Made by a program: the position numbers and the translations under genes | The notes under the pieces: generated by a model | What the model was told of the DNA's origin: nothing | Seen by the model: only the letters and a program-made list of their open reading frames with translations | Databases searched by the model: none | Shown: piece after piece, positions 27,127 through 40,600 of the stretch | How positions within the stretch are numbered: the stretch's first letter is position 1 | How the letters are laid out: every line of letters begins with the position of its first letter | Assembly: GCA_022605955.1 (NCBI GenBank) | Contig: JAKCOZ010000322.1 | Coordinates: forward strand, 186,001 to 250,000 | Length of the DNA: 64,000 bases | DNA from: Rallus limicola | Taxonomy: Eukaryota > Chordata > Aves > Gruiformes > Rallidae | Reading direction: 5' to 3'

Positions 27127-29700
27127 CGTCCAGCAATAACTCCCAAAGTAAAGAAGCTAGGACTGAAAGGCATAGCTTGTCTGAAACCTCCTAACAGGAC
27201 ACACAAGCTGACCCTGTCACTTTGGCTCTCAGCCTTTTCCTTTGCCTGGAAAGAGGGAACATGCCTGGAACCTCCTACGGTGCTTTTCTCGGCCCTAGCA
27301 GACTGCAGTTCAAAACATGCTAAACGTCCAGCAATAACTCCCAAAGTAAAGAAGCTAGGATTGAAAGGCATAGCTTGTCTGAAACCTCCTAACAGGACAC
27401 ACAAGCAGACCCTGTCACTTTGGCTCTCAGCCTTTTCCTTTGCCTGGAAAGAGGGAACATGCCTGGAACCTCCTACGGTGCTTTTCTCGGCCCTAGCAGA
27501 CTGCAGTTCAAAACATGCTAAACGTCCAGCAATAACTCCCAAAGTAAAGAAGCTAGGCATGAAAGGCATAGCTTGTCTAAAACCTCCTAACAGGACACAC
27601 AAGCAGACCCTGTCACTTTGGCTCTCAGCCTTTTCCTTTGCCTGGAAAGAGGGAACATGCCTGGAACCTCCTACGGTGCTTTTCTCGGCCCTAGCAGACT
27701 GCAGTTCAAAACATGCTAAACGTCCAGCAATAACTCCCAAAGTAAAGAAGCTAGGCATGAAAGGCATAGCTTGTCTGAAACCTCCTAACAGGACACACAA
27801 GCAGACCCTGTCACTTTGGCTCTCAGCCTTTTCCTTTGCCTGGAAAGAGGGAACATGCCTGGAACCTCCTACGGTGCTTTTCTCGGCCCTAGCAGACTGC
27901 AGTTCAAAACATGCTAAACGTCCAGCAATAACTCCCAAAGTAAAGAAGCTAGGCATGAAAGGCATAGCTTGTCTAAAACCTCCTAACAGGACACACAAGC
28001 AGACCCTGTCACTTTGGCTCTCAGCCTTTTCCTTTGCCTGGAAAGAGGGAACATGCCTGGAACCTCCTACGGTGCTTTTCTCGGCCCTAGCAGACTGCAG
28101 TTCAAAACATGCTAAACGTCCAGCAATAACTCCCAAAGTAAAGAAGCTAGGCATGAAAAGCATAGCTTGTCTGAAACCTCCTAACAGGACACACAAGCAG
28201 ACCCTGTCACTTTGGCTCTCAGCCTTTTCCTTTGCCTGGAAAGAGGGAACATGCCTGGAACCTCCTACGGTGCTTTTCTCGGCCCTAGCAGACTGCAGTT
28301 CAAAACATGCTAAACGTCCAGCAATAACTCCCAAAGTAAAGAAGCTAGGCATGAAAGGCATAGCTTGTCTGAAACCTCCTAACAGGACACACAAGCAGAC
28401 CCTGTCACTTTGGCTCTCAGCCTTTTCCTTTGCCTGGAAAGAGGGAACATGCCTGGAACCTCCTACGGTGCTTTTCTCGGCCCTAGCAGACTGCAGTTCA
28501 AAACATGCTAAACGTCCAGCAATAACTCCCAAAGTAAAGAAGCTAGGACTGAAAGGCATAGCTTGTCTGAAACCTCCTAACAGGACACACAAGCAGACCC
28601 TGTCACTTTGGCTCTCAGCCTTTTCCTTTGCCTGGAAAGAAGGAACATACCTGCTACCTCCTACAGTGCTTTTCTCGGCCCTAGCAGACTGCAGTTCAAA
28701 ACATGCTAAACGTCCAGCAATAACTCCCAAAGTAAAGAATCTAGGACTGAAAGGCATAGCTTGTCTGAAACCTCCTAACAGGACACACAAGCAGACCCTG
28801 TCACTTTGGCTCTCAGCCTTTTCCTTTGCCTGGAAAGAAGGAACATACCTGCTACCATCTACAGTGCTTTTCTCGGCCCTAGCAGACTGCAGTTCAAAAC
28901 ATGCTAAACGTCCAGCAATAACTCCCAAAGTAAAGAAGCTAGGCATGAAAGGCATAGCTTGTCTGAAACCTCCTAACAGGACACACAAGCAGACCCTGTC
29001 ACTTTGGCTCTCAGCCTTTTCCTTTGCCTGGAAAGAGGGAACATGCCTGGAACCTCCTACGGTGCTTTTCTCGGCCCTAGCAGACTGCAGTTCAAAACAT
29101 GCTAAACGTCCAGCAATAACTCCCAAAGTAAAGAAGCTAGGCATGAAAGGCATAGCTTGTCTGAAACCTCCTAACAGGACACACAAGCAGACCCTGTCAC
29201 TTTGGCTCTCAGCCTTTTCCTTTGCCTGGAAAGAGGGAACATGCCTGGAACCTCCTACGGTGCTTTTCTCGGCCCTAGCAGACTGCAGTTCAAAACATGC
29301 TAAACGTCTAGCAATAACTCCCAAAGTAAAGAAGCTAGGCATGAAAGGCATAGCTTGTCTGAAACCTCCTAACAGGACACACTAGCAGACCCTGTCACTT
29401 TGGCTCTCAGCCTTTTCCTTTGCCTGGAAAGAAGGAACATACCTGCTACCTATAAAAGTGCTTTTCTCGGCCCTAGCAGACTGCAGTTCAAAACATGCTA
29501 AACGTCCAGCAATAACTCCCAAAGTAAAGAAGCTAGGACTGAAAGGCATAGCTTGTCTGAAACCTCCTAACAGGACACACAAGCTGACCCTGTCACTTTG
29601 GCTCTCAGCCTTTTCCTTTGCCTGGAAAGAGGGAACATGCCTGGAACCTCCTACGGTGCTTTTCTCGGCCCTAGCAGACTGCAGTTCAAAACATGCTACA
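27127..29700. repeat. 13-unit segment, copy 2 (units 137-149)
   Basis: This is the counterpart of units 101-113, including the rare AAAGAATCTAGG marker at about 28733. The similarity continues into units 150-162, which match units 114-125 with one extra monomer, so the offset changes from 36 to 37 units. The change is by a whole monomer, as expected for unequal exchange in register. Its last two units also begin the 19-unit block annotated next. Confidence 0.78.
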
Positions 29701-32700
29701 CGTCCAGCAATAACTCCCAAAGTAAAGAAGCTAGGCATGAAAGGCATAGCTTGTCTGAAACCTCCTAACAGGACACACAAGCAGACCCTGTCACTTTGGC
29801 TCTCAGCCTTTTCCTTTGCCTGGAAAGAGGGAACATGCCTGGAACCTCCTACGGTGCTTTTCTCGGCCCTAGCAGACTGCAGTTCAAAACATGCTAAACG
29901 TCCAGCAATAACTCCCAAAGTAAAGAAGCTAGGCATGAAAGGCATAGCTTGTCTAAAACCTCCTAACAGGACACACAAGCAGACCCTGTCACTTTGGCTC
30001 TCAGCCTTTTCCTTTGCCTGGAAAGAGGGAACATGCCTGGAACCTCCTACGGTGCTTTTCTCGGCCCTAGCAGACTGCAGTTCAAAACATGCTAAACGTC
30101 CAGCAATAACTCCCAAAGTAAAGAAGCTAGACATGAAAGGCATAGCTTGTCTGAAACCTCCTAACAGGACACACAAGCAGACCCTGTCACTTTGGCTCTC
30201 AGCCTTTTCCTTTGCCTGGAAAGAGGGAACATGCCTGGAACCTCCTACGGTGCTTTTCTCGGCCCTAGCAGACTGCAGTTCAAAACATGCTAAACGTCCA
30301 GCAATAACTCCCAAAGTAAAGAAGCTAGGACTGAAAGGCATAGCTTGTCTGAAACATCCTAACAGGACACACAAGCAGACCCTGTCACTTTGGCTCTCAG
30401 CCTTTTCCTTTGCCTGGAAAGAAGGAACATACCTGCTACCTATAAAAGTGCTTTTCTCGGCCCTAGCAGACTGCAGTTCAAAACATGCTAAACGTCCAGC
30501 AATAACTCCCAAAGTAAAGAAGCTAGGACTGAAAGGCATAGCTTGTCTGAAACCTCCTAACAGGACACACAAGCAGACCCTGTCACTTTGGCTCTCAGCC
30601 TTTTCCTTTGCCTGGAAAGAGGGAACATGCCTGGAACCTCCTACGGTGCTTTTCTCGGCCCTAGCAGACTGCAGTTCAAAACATGCTAAACGTCCAGCAA
30701 TAACTCCCAAAGTAAAGAAGCTAGGCATGAAAGGCATAGCTTGTCTGAAACCTCCTAACAGGACACACAAGCAGACCCTGTCACTTTGGCTCTCAGCCTT
30801 TTCCTTTGCCTGGAAAGAGGGAACATGCCTGGAACCTCCTACGGTGCTTTTCTCGGCCCTAGCAGACTGCAGTTCAAAACATGCTAAACGTCCAGCAATA
30901 ACTCCCAAAGTAAAGAAGCTAGGACTGAAAGGCATAGCTTGTCTGAAACCTCCTAACAGGACACACAAGCAGACCCTGTCACTTTGGCTCTCAGCCTTTT
31001 CCTTTGCCTGGAAAGAGGGAACATGCCTGGAACCTCCTACGGTGCTTTTCTCGGCCCTAGCAGACTGCAGTTCAAAACATGCTAAACGTCCAGCAATAAC
31101 TCCCAAAGTAAAGAAGCTAGGACTGAAAGGCATAGCTTGTCTGAAACCTCCTAACAGGACACACAAGCAGACCCTGTCACTTTGGCTCTCAGCCTTTTCC
31201 TTTGCCTGGAAAGAAGGAACATACCTGCTACCTCCTACAGTGCTTTTCTCGGCCCTAGCAGACTGCAGTTCAAAACACACTAAACGTCCAGCAATAACTC
31301 CCAAAGTAAAGAAGCTAGGCATGAAAGGCATAGCTTGTCTGAAACCTCCTAACAGGACACACAAGCAGACCCTGTCACTTTGGCTCTCAGCCTTTTCCTT
31401 TGCCTGGAAAGAAGGAACATACCTGCTACCATCTACAGTGCTTTTCTCGGCCCTAGCAGACTGCAGTTCAAAACATGCTAAACGTCCAGCAATAACTCCC
31501 AAAGTAAAGAAGCTAGGCATGAAAGGCATAGCTTGTCTGAAACCTCCTAACAGGACACACAAGCAGACCCTGTCACTTTGGCTCTCAGCCTTTTCCTTTG
31601 CCTGGAAAGAGGGAACATGCCTGGAACCTCCTACGGTGCTTTTCTCGGCCCTAGCAGACTGCAGTTCAAAACATGCTAAACGTCCAGCAATAACTCCCAA
31701 AGTAAAGAAGCTAGGCATGAAAGGCATAGCTTGTCTGAAACCTCCTAACAGGACACACAAGCAGACCCTGTCACTTTGGCTCTCAGCCTTTTCCTTTGCC
31801 TGGAAAGAGGGAACATGCCTGGAACCTCCTACGGTGCTTTTCTCGGCCCTAGCAGACTGCAGTTCAAAACATGCTAAACGTCTAGCAATAACTCCCAAAG
31901 TAAAGAAGCTAGGCATGAAAGGCATAGCTTGTCTGAAACCTCCTAACAGGACACACAAGCAGACCCTGTCACTTTGGCTCTCAGCCTTTTCCTTTGCCTG
32001 GAAAGAAGGAACATACCTGCTACCTATAAAAGTGCTTTTCTCGGCCCTAGCAGACTGCAGTTCAAAACATGCTAAACGTCCAGCAATAACTCCCAAAGTA
32101 AAGAAGCTAGGACTGAAAGGCATAGCTTGTCTGAAACCTCCTAACAGGACACACAAGCTGACCCTGTCACTTTGGCTCTCAGCCTTTTCCTTTGCCTGGA
32201 AAGAGGGAACATGCCTGGAACCTCCTACGGTGCTTTTCTCGGCCCTAGCAGACTGCAGTTCAAAACATGCTAAACGTCCAGCAATAACTCCCAAAGTAAA
32301 GAAGCTAGGACTGAAAGGCATAGCTTGTCTGAAACCTCCTAACAGGACACACAAGCAGACCCTGTCACTTTGGCTCTCAGCCTTTTCCTTTGCCTGGAAA
32401 GAAGGAACATACCTGCTACCTCCTACAGTGCTTTTCTCGGCCCTAGCAGACTGCAGTTCAAAACATGCTAAACGTCCAGCAATAACTCCCAAAGTAAAGA
32501 AGCTAGGACTGAAAGGCATAGCTTGTCTGAAACCTCCTAACAGGACACACAAGCAGACCCTGTCACTTTGGCTCTCAGCCTTTTCCTTTGCCTGGAAAGA
32601 AGGAACATACCTGCTACCATCTACAGTGCTTTTCTCGGCCCTAGCAGACTGCAGTTCAAAACATGCTAAACGTCCAGCAATAACTCCCAAAGTAAAGAAG

Positions 32701-33066
32701 CTAGGCATGAAAGGCATAGCTTGTCTGAAACCTTATAACAGGACACACAAGCAGACCCTGTCACTTTGGCTCTCAGCCTTTTCCTTTGCCTGGAAAGAGG
32801 GAACATGCCTGGAACCTCCTACGGTGCTTTTCTCGGCCCTAGCAGACTGCAGTTCAAAACATGCTAAACGTCCAGCAATAACTCCCAAAGTAAAGAAGCT
32901 AGGATTGAAAGGCATAGCTTGTCTGAAACCTCCTAACAGGACACACAAGCAGACCCTGTCACTTTGGCTCTCAGCCTTTTCCTTTGCCTGGAAAGAGGGA
33001 ACATGCCTGGAACCTCCTACGGTGCTTTTCTCGGCCCTAGCAGACTGCAGTTCAAAACATGCTAAA
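29305..33066. repeat. Higher-order repeat copy 1, 19 units (3762 bp)
   Basis: It opens with an I unit carrying CGTCTAGC and ACACACTAGC (29383-29385 TAG), then C with AAGCTGACC, then a unit starting CACGTCC, a plain C, a unit with GCTAGACATG, and an I unit with AAACATCC. The same six-unit signature restarts at 33067 and 37621. About the first 12 units are shared with the two later copies. The remainder (Y, S, C, C, I, C, Y, S, C, C for units 157-166) differs, so this copy is four units shorter than the next. Confidence 0.88.
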
Positions 33067-36000
33067 CGTCTAGCAATAACTCCCAAAGTAAAGAAGCTAG
33101 GCATGAAAGGCATAGCTTGTCTGAAACCTCCTAACAGGACACACTAGCAGACCCTGTCACTTTGGCTCTCAGCCTTTTCCTTTGCCTGGAAAGAAGGAAC
33201 ATACCTGCTACCTATAAAAGTGCTTTTCTCGGCCCTAGCAGACTGCAGTTCAAAACATGCTAAACGTCCAGCAATAACTCCCAAAGTAAAGAAGCTAGGA
33301 CTGAAAGGCATAGCTTGTCTGAAACCTCCTAACAGGACACACAAGCTGACCCTGTCACTTTGGCTCTCAGCCTTTTCCTTTGCCTGGAAAGAAGGAACAT
33401 GCCTGGAACCTCCTACGGTGCTTTTCTCGGCCCTAGCAGACTGCAGTTCAAAACATGCTACACGTCCAGCAATAACTCCCAAAGTAAAGAAGCTAGGCAT
33501 GAAAGGCATAGCTTGTCTGAAACCTCCTAACAGGACACACAAGCAGACCCTGTCACTTTGGCTCTCAGCCTTTTCCTTTGCCTGGAAAGAGGGAACATGC
33601 CTGGAACCTCCTACGGTGCTTTTCTCGGCCCTAGCAGACTGCAGTTCAAAACATGCTAAACGTCCAGCAATAACTCCCAAAGTAAAGAAGCTAGGCATGA
33701 AAGGCATAGCTTGTCTAAAACCTCCTAACTGGACACACAAGCAGACCCTGTCACTTTGGCTCTCAGCCTTTTCCTTTGCCTGGAAAGAGGGAACATGCCT
33801 GGAACCTCCTACGGTGCTTTTCTCGGCCCTAGCAGACTGCAGTTCAAAACATGCTAAACGTCCAGCAATAACTCCCAAAGTAAAGAAGCTAGACATGAAA
33901 GGCATAGCTTGTCTGAAACCTCCTAACAGGACACACAAGCAGACCCTGTCACTTTGGCTCTCAGCCTTTTCCTTTGCCTGGAAAGAGGGAACATGCCTGG
34001 AACCTCCTACGGTGCTTTTCTCGGCCCTAGCAGACTGCAGTTCAAAACATGCTAAACGTCCAGCAATAACTCCCAAAGTAAAGAAGCTAGGACTGAAAGG
34101 CATAGCTTGTCTGAAACATCCTAACAGGACACACAAGCAGACCCTGTCACTTTGGCTCTCAGCCTTTTCCTTTGCCTGGAAAGAAGGAACATACTTGCTA
34201 CCTATAAAAGTGCTTTTCTCGGCCCTAGCAGACTGCAGTTCAAAACATGCTAAACGTCCAGCAATAACTCCCAAAGTAAAGAAGCTAGGACTGAAAGGCA
34301 TAGCTTGTCTGAAACCTCCTAACAGGACACACAAGCAGACCCTGTCACTTTGGCTCTCAGCCTTTTCCTTTGCCTGGAAAGAGGGAACATGCCTGGAACC
34401 TCCTACGGTGCTTTTCTCGGCCCTAGCAGACTGCAGTTCAAAACATGCTAAACGTCCAGCAATAACTCCCAAAGTAAAGAAGCTAGGCATGAAAGGCATA
34501 GCTTGTCTGAAACCTCCTAACAGGACACACAAGCAGACCCTGTCACTTTGGCTCTCAGCCTTTTCCTTTGCCTGGAAAGAGGGAACATGCCTGGAACCTC
34601 CTACGGTGCTTTTCTCGGCCCTAGCAGACTGCAGTTCAAAACATGCTAAACGTCCAGCAATAACTCCCAAAGTAAAGAAGCTAGGACTGAAAGGCATAGC
34701 TTGTCTGAAACCTCCTAACAGGACACACAAGCAGACCCTGTCACTTTGGCTCTCAGCCTTTTCCTTTGCCTGGAAAGAGGGAACATGCCTGGAACCTCCT
34801 ACGGTGCTTTTCTCGGCCCTAGCAGACTGCAGTTCAAAACATGCTAAACGTCCAGCAATAACTCCCAAAGTAAAGAAGCTAGGACTGAAAGGCATAGCTT
34901 GTCTGAAACCTCCTAACAGGACACACAAGCAGACCCTGTCACTTTGGCTCTCAGCCTTTTCCTTTGCCTGGAAAGAAGGAACATACCTGCTACCTCCTAC
35001 AGTGCTTTTCTCGGCCCTAGCAGACTGCAGTTCAAAACACGCTAAACGTCCAGCAATAACTCCCAAAGTAAAGAAGCTAGGCATGAAAGGCATAGCTTGT
35101 CTGAAACCTCCTAACAGGACACACAAGCAGACCCTGTCACTTTGGCTCTCAGCCTTTTCCTTTGCCTGGAAAGAAGGAACATACCTGCTACCATCTACAG
35201 TGCTTTTCTCGGCCCTAGCAGACTGCAGTTCAAAACATGCTAAACGTCCAGCAATAACTCCCAAAGTAAAGAAGCTAGGCATGAAAGGCATAGCTTGTCT
35301 GAAACCTCCTAACAGGACACACAAGCAGACCCTGTCACTTTGGCTCTCAGCCTTTTCCTTTGCCTGGAAAGAGGGAACATGCCTGGAACCTCCTACGGTG
35401 CTTTTCTCGGCCCTAGCAGACTGCAGTTCAAAACATGCTAAACGTCCAGCAATAACTCCCAAAGTAAAGAAGCTAGGACTGAAAGGCATAGCTTGTCTGA
35501 AACCTCCTAACAGGACACACAAGCAGACCCTGTCACTTTGGCTCTCAGCCTTTTCCTTTGCCTGGAAAGAGGGAACATGCCTGGAACCTCCTACGGTGCT
35601 TTTCTCGGCCCTAGCAGACTGCAGTTCAAAACATGCTAAACGTCCAGCAATAACTCCCAAAGTAAAGAAGCTAGGCATGAAAGGCATAGCTTGTCTAAAA
35701 CCTCCTAACAGGACACACAAGCAGACCCTGTCACTTTGGCTCTCAGCCTTTTCCTTTGCCTGGAAAGAGGGAACATGCCTGGAACCTCCTACGGTGCTTT
35801 TCTCGGCCCTAGCAGACTGCAGTTCAAAACATGCTAAACGTCCAGCAATAACTCCCAAAGTAAAGAAGCTAGGCATGAAAGACATAGCTTGTCTGAAACC
35901 TCCTAACAGGACACACAAGCAGACCCTGTCACTTTGGCTCTCAGCCTTTTCCTTTGCCTGGAAAGAGGGAACATGCCTGGAACCTCCTACGGTGCTTTTC

Positions 36001-37620
36001 TCGGCCCTAGCAGACTGCAGTTCAAAACATGCTAAACGTCCAGCAATAACTCCCAAAGTAAAGAAGCTAGGCATGAAAGGCATAGCTTGTCTAAAACCTC
36101 CTAACAGGACACACAAGCAGACCCTGTCACTTTGGCTCTCAGCCTTTTCCTTTGCCTGGAAAGAGGGAACATGCCTGGAACCTCCTACGGTGCTTTTCTC
36201 GGCCCTAGCAGACTGCAGTTCAAAACATGCTAAACGTCCAGCAATAACTCCCAAAGTAAAGAAGCTAGGCATGAAAGGCATAGCTTGTCTGAAACCTCCT
36301 AACAGGACACACAAGCAGACCCTGTCACTTTGGCTCTCAGCCTTTTCCTTTGCCTGGAAAGAGGGAACATGCCTGGAACCTCCTACGGTGCTTTTCTCGG
36401 CCCTAGCAGACTGCAGTTCAAAACATGCTAAACGTCCAGCAATAACTCCCAAAGTAAAGAAGCTAGGACTGAAAGGCATAGCTTGTCTGAAACCTCCTAA
36501 CAGGACACACAAGCAGACCCTGTCACTTTGGCTCTCAGCCTTTTCCTTTGCCTGGAAAGAAGGAACATACCTGCTACCTATAAAAGTGCTTTTCTCGGCC
36601 CTAGCAGACTGCAGTTCAAAACATGCTAAACGTCCAGCAATAACTCCCAAAGTAAAGAAGCTAGGACTGAAAGGCATAGCTTGTCTGAAACCTCCTAACA
36701 GGACACACAAGCAGACCCTGTCACTTTGGCTCTCAGCCTTTTCCTTTGCCTGGAAAGAGGGAACATGCCTGGAACCTCCTACGGTGCTTTTCTCGGCCCT
36801 AGCAGACTGCAGTTCAAAACATGCTAAACGTCCAGCAATAACTCCCAAAGTAAAGAAGCTAGGACTGAAAGGCATAGCTTGTCTGAAACCTCCTAACAGG
36901 ACACACAAGCAGACCCTGTCACTTTGGCTCTCAGCCTTTTCCTTTGCCTGGAAAGAAGGAACATACCTGCTACCTCCTACAGTGCTTTTCTCGGCCCTAG
37001 CAGACTGCAGTTCAAAACATGCTAAACGTCCAGCAATAACTCCCAAAGTAAAGAAGCTAGGACTGAAAGGCATAGCTTGTCTGAAACCTCCTAACAGGAC
37101 ACACAAGCAGACCCTGTCACTTTGGCTCTCAGCCTTTTCCTTTGCCTGGAAAGAAGGAACATACCTGCTACCATCTACAGTGCTTTTCTCGGCCCTAGCA
37201 GACTGCAGTTCAAAACATGCTAAACGTCCAGCAATAACTCCCAAAGTAAAGAAGCTAGGCATGAAAGGCATAGCTTGTCTGAAACCTCCTAACAGGACAC
37301 ACAAGCAGACCCTGTCACTTTGGCTCTCAGCCTTTTCCTTTGCCTGGAAAGAGGGAACATGCCTGGAACCTCCTACGGTGCTTTTCTCGGCCCTAGCAGA
37401 CTGCAGTTCAAAACATGCTAAACGTCCAGCAATAACTCCCAAAGTAAAGAAGCTAGGCATGAAAGGCATAGCTTGTCTGAAACCTCCTAACAGGACACAC
37501 AAGCAGACCCTGTCACTTTGGCTCTCAGCCTTTTCCTTTGCCTGGAAAGAGGGAACATGCCTGGAACCTCCTACGGTGCTTTTCTCGGCCCTAGCAGACT
37601 GCAGTTCAAAACATGCTAAA
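33067..37620. repeat. Higher-order repeat copy 2, 23 units (4554 bp)
   Basis: It has the same opening signature as copy 1 (TAG at 33145-33147, CACGTCC, GCTAGACATG, AAACATCC). It shares with copy 3 further private changes: GAAGGAACATGCC in the second unit and ACATACTTGC in the sixth (near 34192). Copies 2 and 3 agree in type order over units 167-184 versus 190-207 (one C to T change at 181/204), then diverge in the last five units. Unit 170 carries a private AACTGGACAC change. Confidence 0.9.
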
Positions 37621-40600
37621 CATCTAGCAATAACTCCCAAAGTAAAGAAGCTAGGCATGAAAGGCATAGCTTGTCTGAAACCTCCTAACAGGACACACTA
37701 GCAGACCCTGTCACTTTGGCTCTCAGCCTTTTCCTTTGCCTGGAAAGAAGGAACATACCTGCTACCTATAAAAGTGCTTTTCTCGGCCCTAGCAGACTGC
37801 AGTTCAAAACATGCTAAACGTCCAGCAATAACTCCCAAAGTAAAGAAGCTAGGACTGAAAGGCATAGCTTGTCTGAAACCTCCTAACAGGACACACAAGC
37901 TGACCCTGTCACTTTGGCTCTCAGCCTTTTCCTTTGCCTGGAAAGAAGGAACATGCCTGGAACCTCCTACGGTGCTTTTCTCGGCCCTAGCAGACTGCAG
38001 TTCAAAACATGCTACACGTCCAGCAATAACTCCCAAAGTAAAGAAGCTAGGCATGAAAGGCATAGCTTGTCTGAAACCTCCTAACAGGACACACAAGCAG
38101 ACCCTGTCACTTTGGCTCTCAGCCTTTTCCTTTGCCTGGAAAGAGGGAACATGCCTGGAACCTCCTACGGTGCTTTTCTCGGCCCTAGCAGACTGCAGTT
38201 CAAAACATGCTAAACGTCCAGCAATAACTCCCAAAGTAAAGAAGCTAGGCATGAAAGGCATAGCTTGTCTGAAACCTCCTAACAGGACACACAAGCAGAC
38301 CCTGTCACTTTGGCTCTCAGCCTTTTCCTTTGCCTGGAAAGAGGGAACATGCCTGGAACCTCCTACGGTGCTTTTCTCGGCCCTAGCAGACTGCAGTTCA
38401 AAACATGCTAAACGTCCAGCAATAACTCCCAAAGTAAAGAAGCTAGACATGAAAGGCATAGCTTGTCTGAAACCTCCTAACAGGACACACAAGCAGACCC
38501 TGTCACTTTGGCTCTCAGCCTTTTCCTTTGCCTGGAAAGAGGGAACATGCCTGGAACCTCCTACGGTGCTTTTCTCGGCCCTAGCAGACTGCAGTTCAAA
38601 ACATGCTAAACGTCCAGCAATAACTCCCAAAGTAAAGAAGCTAGGACTGAAAGGCATAGCTTGTCTGAAACATCCTAACAGGACACACAAGCAGACCCTG
38701 TCACTTTGGCTCTCAGCCTTTTCCTTTGCCTGGAAAGAAGGAACATACTTGCTACCTATAAAAGTGCTTTTCTCGGCCCTAGCAGACTGCAGTTCAAAAC
38801 ATGCTAAACGTCCAGCAATAACTCCCAAAGTAAAGAAGCTAGGACTGAAAGGCATAGCTTGTCTGAAACCTCCTAACAGGACACACAAGCAGACCCTGTC
38901 ACTTTGGCTCTCAGCCTTTTCCTTTGCCTGGAAAGAGGGAACATGCCTGGAACCTCCTACGGTGCTTTTCTCGGCCCTAGCAGACTGCAGTTCAAAACAT
39001 GCTAAACGTCCAGCAATAACTCCCAAAGTAAAGAAGCTAGGCATGAAAGGCATAGCTTGTCTGAAACCTCCTAACAGGACACACAAGCAGACCCTGTCAC
39101 TTTGGCTCTCAGCCTTTTCCTTTGCCTGGAAAGAGGGAACATGCCTGGAACCTCCTACGGTGCTTTTCTCGGCCCTAGCAGACTGCAGTTCAAAACATGC
39201 TAAACGTCCAGCAATAACTCCCAAAGTAAAGAAGCTAGGACTGAAAGGCATAGCTTGTCTGAAACCTCCTAACAGGACACACAAGCAGACCCTGTCACTT
39301 TGGCTCTCAGCCTTTTCCTTTGCCTGGAAAGAGGGAACATGCCTGGAACCTCCTACGGTGCTTTTCTCGGCCCTAGCAGACTGCAGTTCAAAACATGCTA
39401 AACGTCCAGCAATAACTCCCAAAGTAAAGAAGCTAGGACTGAAAGGCATAGCTTGTCTGAAACCTCCTAACAGGACACACAAGCAGACCCTGTCACTTTG
39501 GCTCTCAGCCTTTTCCTTTGCCTGGAAAGAAGGAACATACCTGCTACCTCCTACAGTGCTTTTCTCGGCCCTAGCAGACTGCAGTTCAAAACACGCTAAA
39601 CGTCCAGCAATAACTCCCAAAGTAAAGAAGCTAGGCATGAAAGGCATAGCTTGTCTGAAACCTCCTAACAGGACACACAAGCAGACCCTGTCACTTTGGC
39701 TCTCAGCCTTTTCCTTTGCCTGGAAAGAAGGAACATACCTGCTACCATCTACAGTGCTTTTCTCGGCCCTAGCAGACTGCAGTTCAAAACATGCTAAACG
39801 TCCAGCAATAACTCCCAAAGTAAAGAAGCTAGGCATGAAAGGCATAGCTTGTCTGAAACCTCCTAACAGGACACACAAGCAGACCCTGTCACTTTGGCTC
39901 TCAGCCTTTTCCTTTGCCTGGAAAGAGGGAACATGCCTGGAACCTCCTACGGTGCTTTTCTCGGCCCTAGCAGACTGCAGTTCAAAACATGCTAAACGTC
40001 CAGCAATAACTCCCAAAGTAAAGAAGCTAGGACTGAAAGGCATAGCTTGTCTGAAACCTCCTAACAGGACACACAAGCAGACCCTGTCACTTTGGCTCTC
40101 AGCCTTTTCCTTTGCCTGGAAAGAGGGAACATGCCTGGAACCTCCTACGGTGCTTTTCTCGGCCCTAGCAGACTGCAGTTCAAAACATGCTAAACGTCCA
40201 GCAATAACTCCCAAAGTAAAGAAGCTAGGCATGAAAGGCATAGCTTGTCTAAAACCTCCTAACAGGACACACAAGCAGACCCTGTCACTTTGGCTCTCAG
40301 CCTTTTCCTTTGCCTGGAAAGAGGGAACATGCCTGGAACCTCCTACGGTGCTTTTCTCGGCCCTAGCAGACTGCAGTTCAAAACATGCTAAACGTCCAGC
40401 AATAACTCCCAAAGTAAAGAAGCTAGGCATGAAAGACATAGCTTGTCTGAAACCTCCTAACAGGACACACAAGCAGACCCTGTCACTTTGGCTCTCAGCC
40501 TTTTCCTTTGCCTGGAAAGAGGGAACATGCCTGGAAGCTACTACGGTGCTTTTCTCGGCCCTAGCAGACTGCAGTTCAAAACATGCTAAACGTCCAGCAA

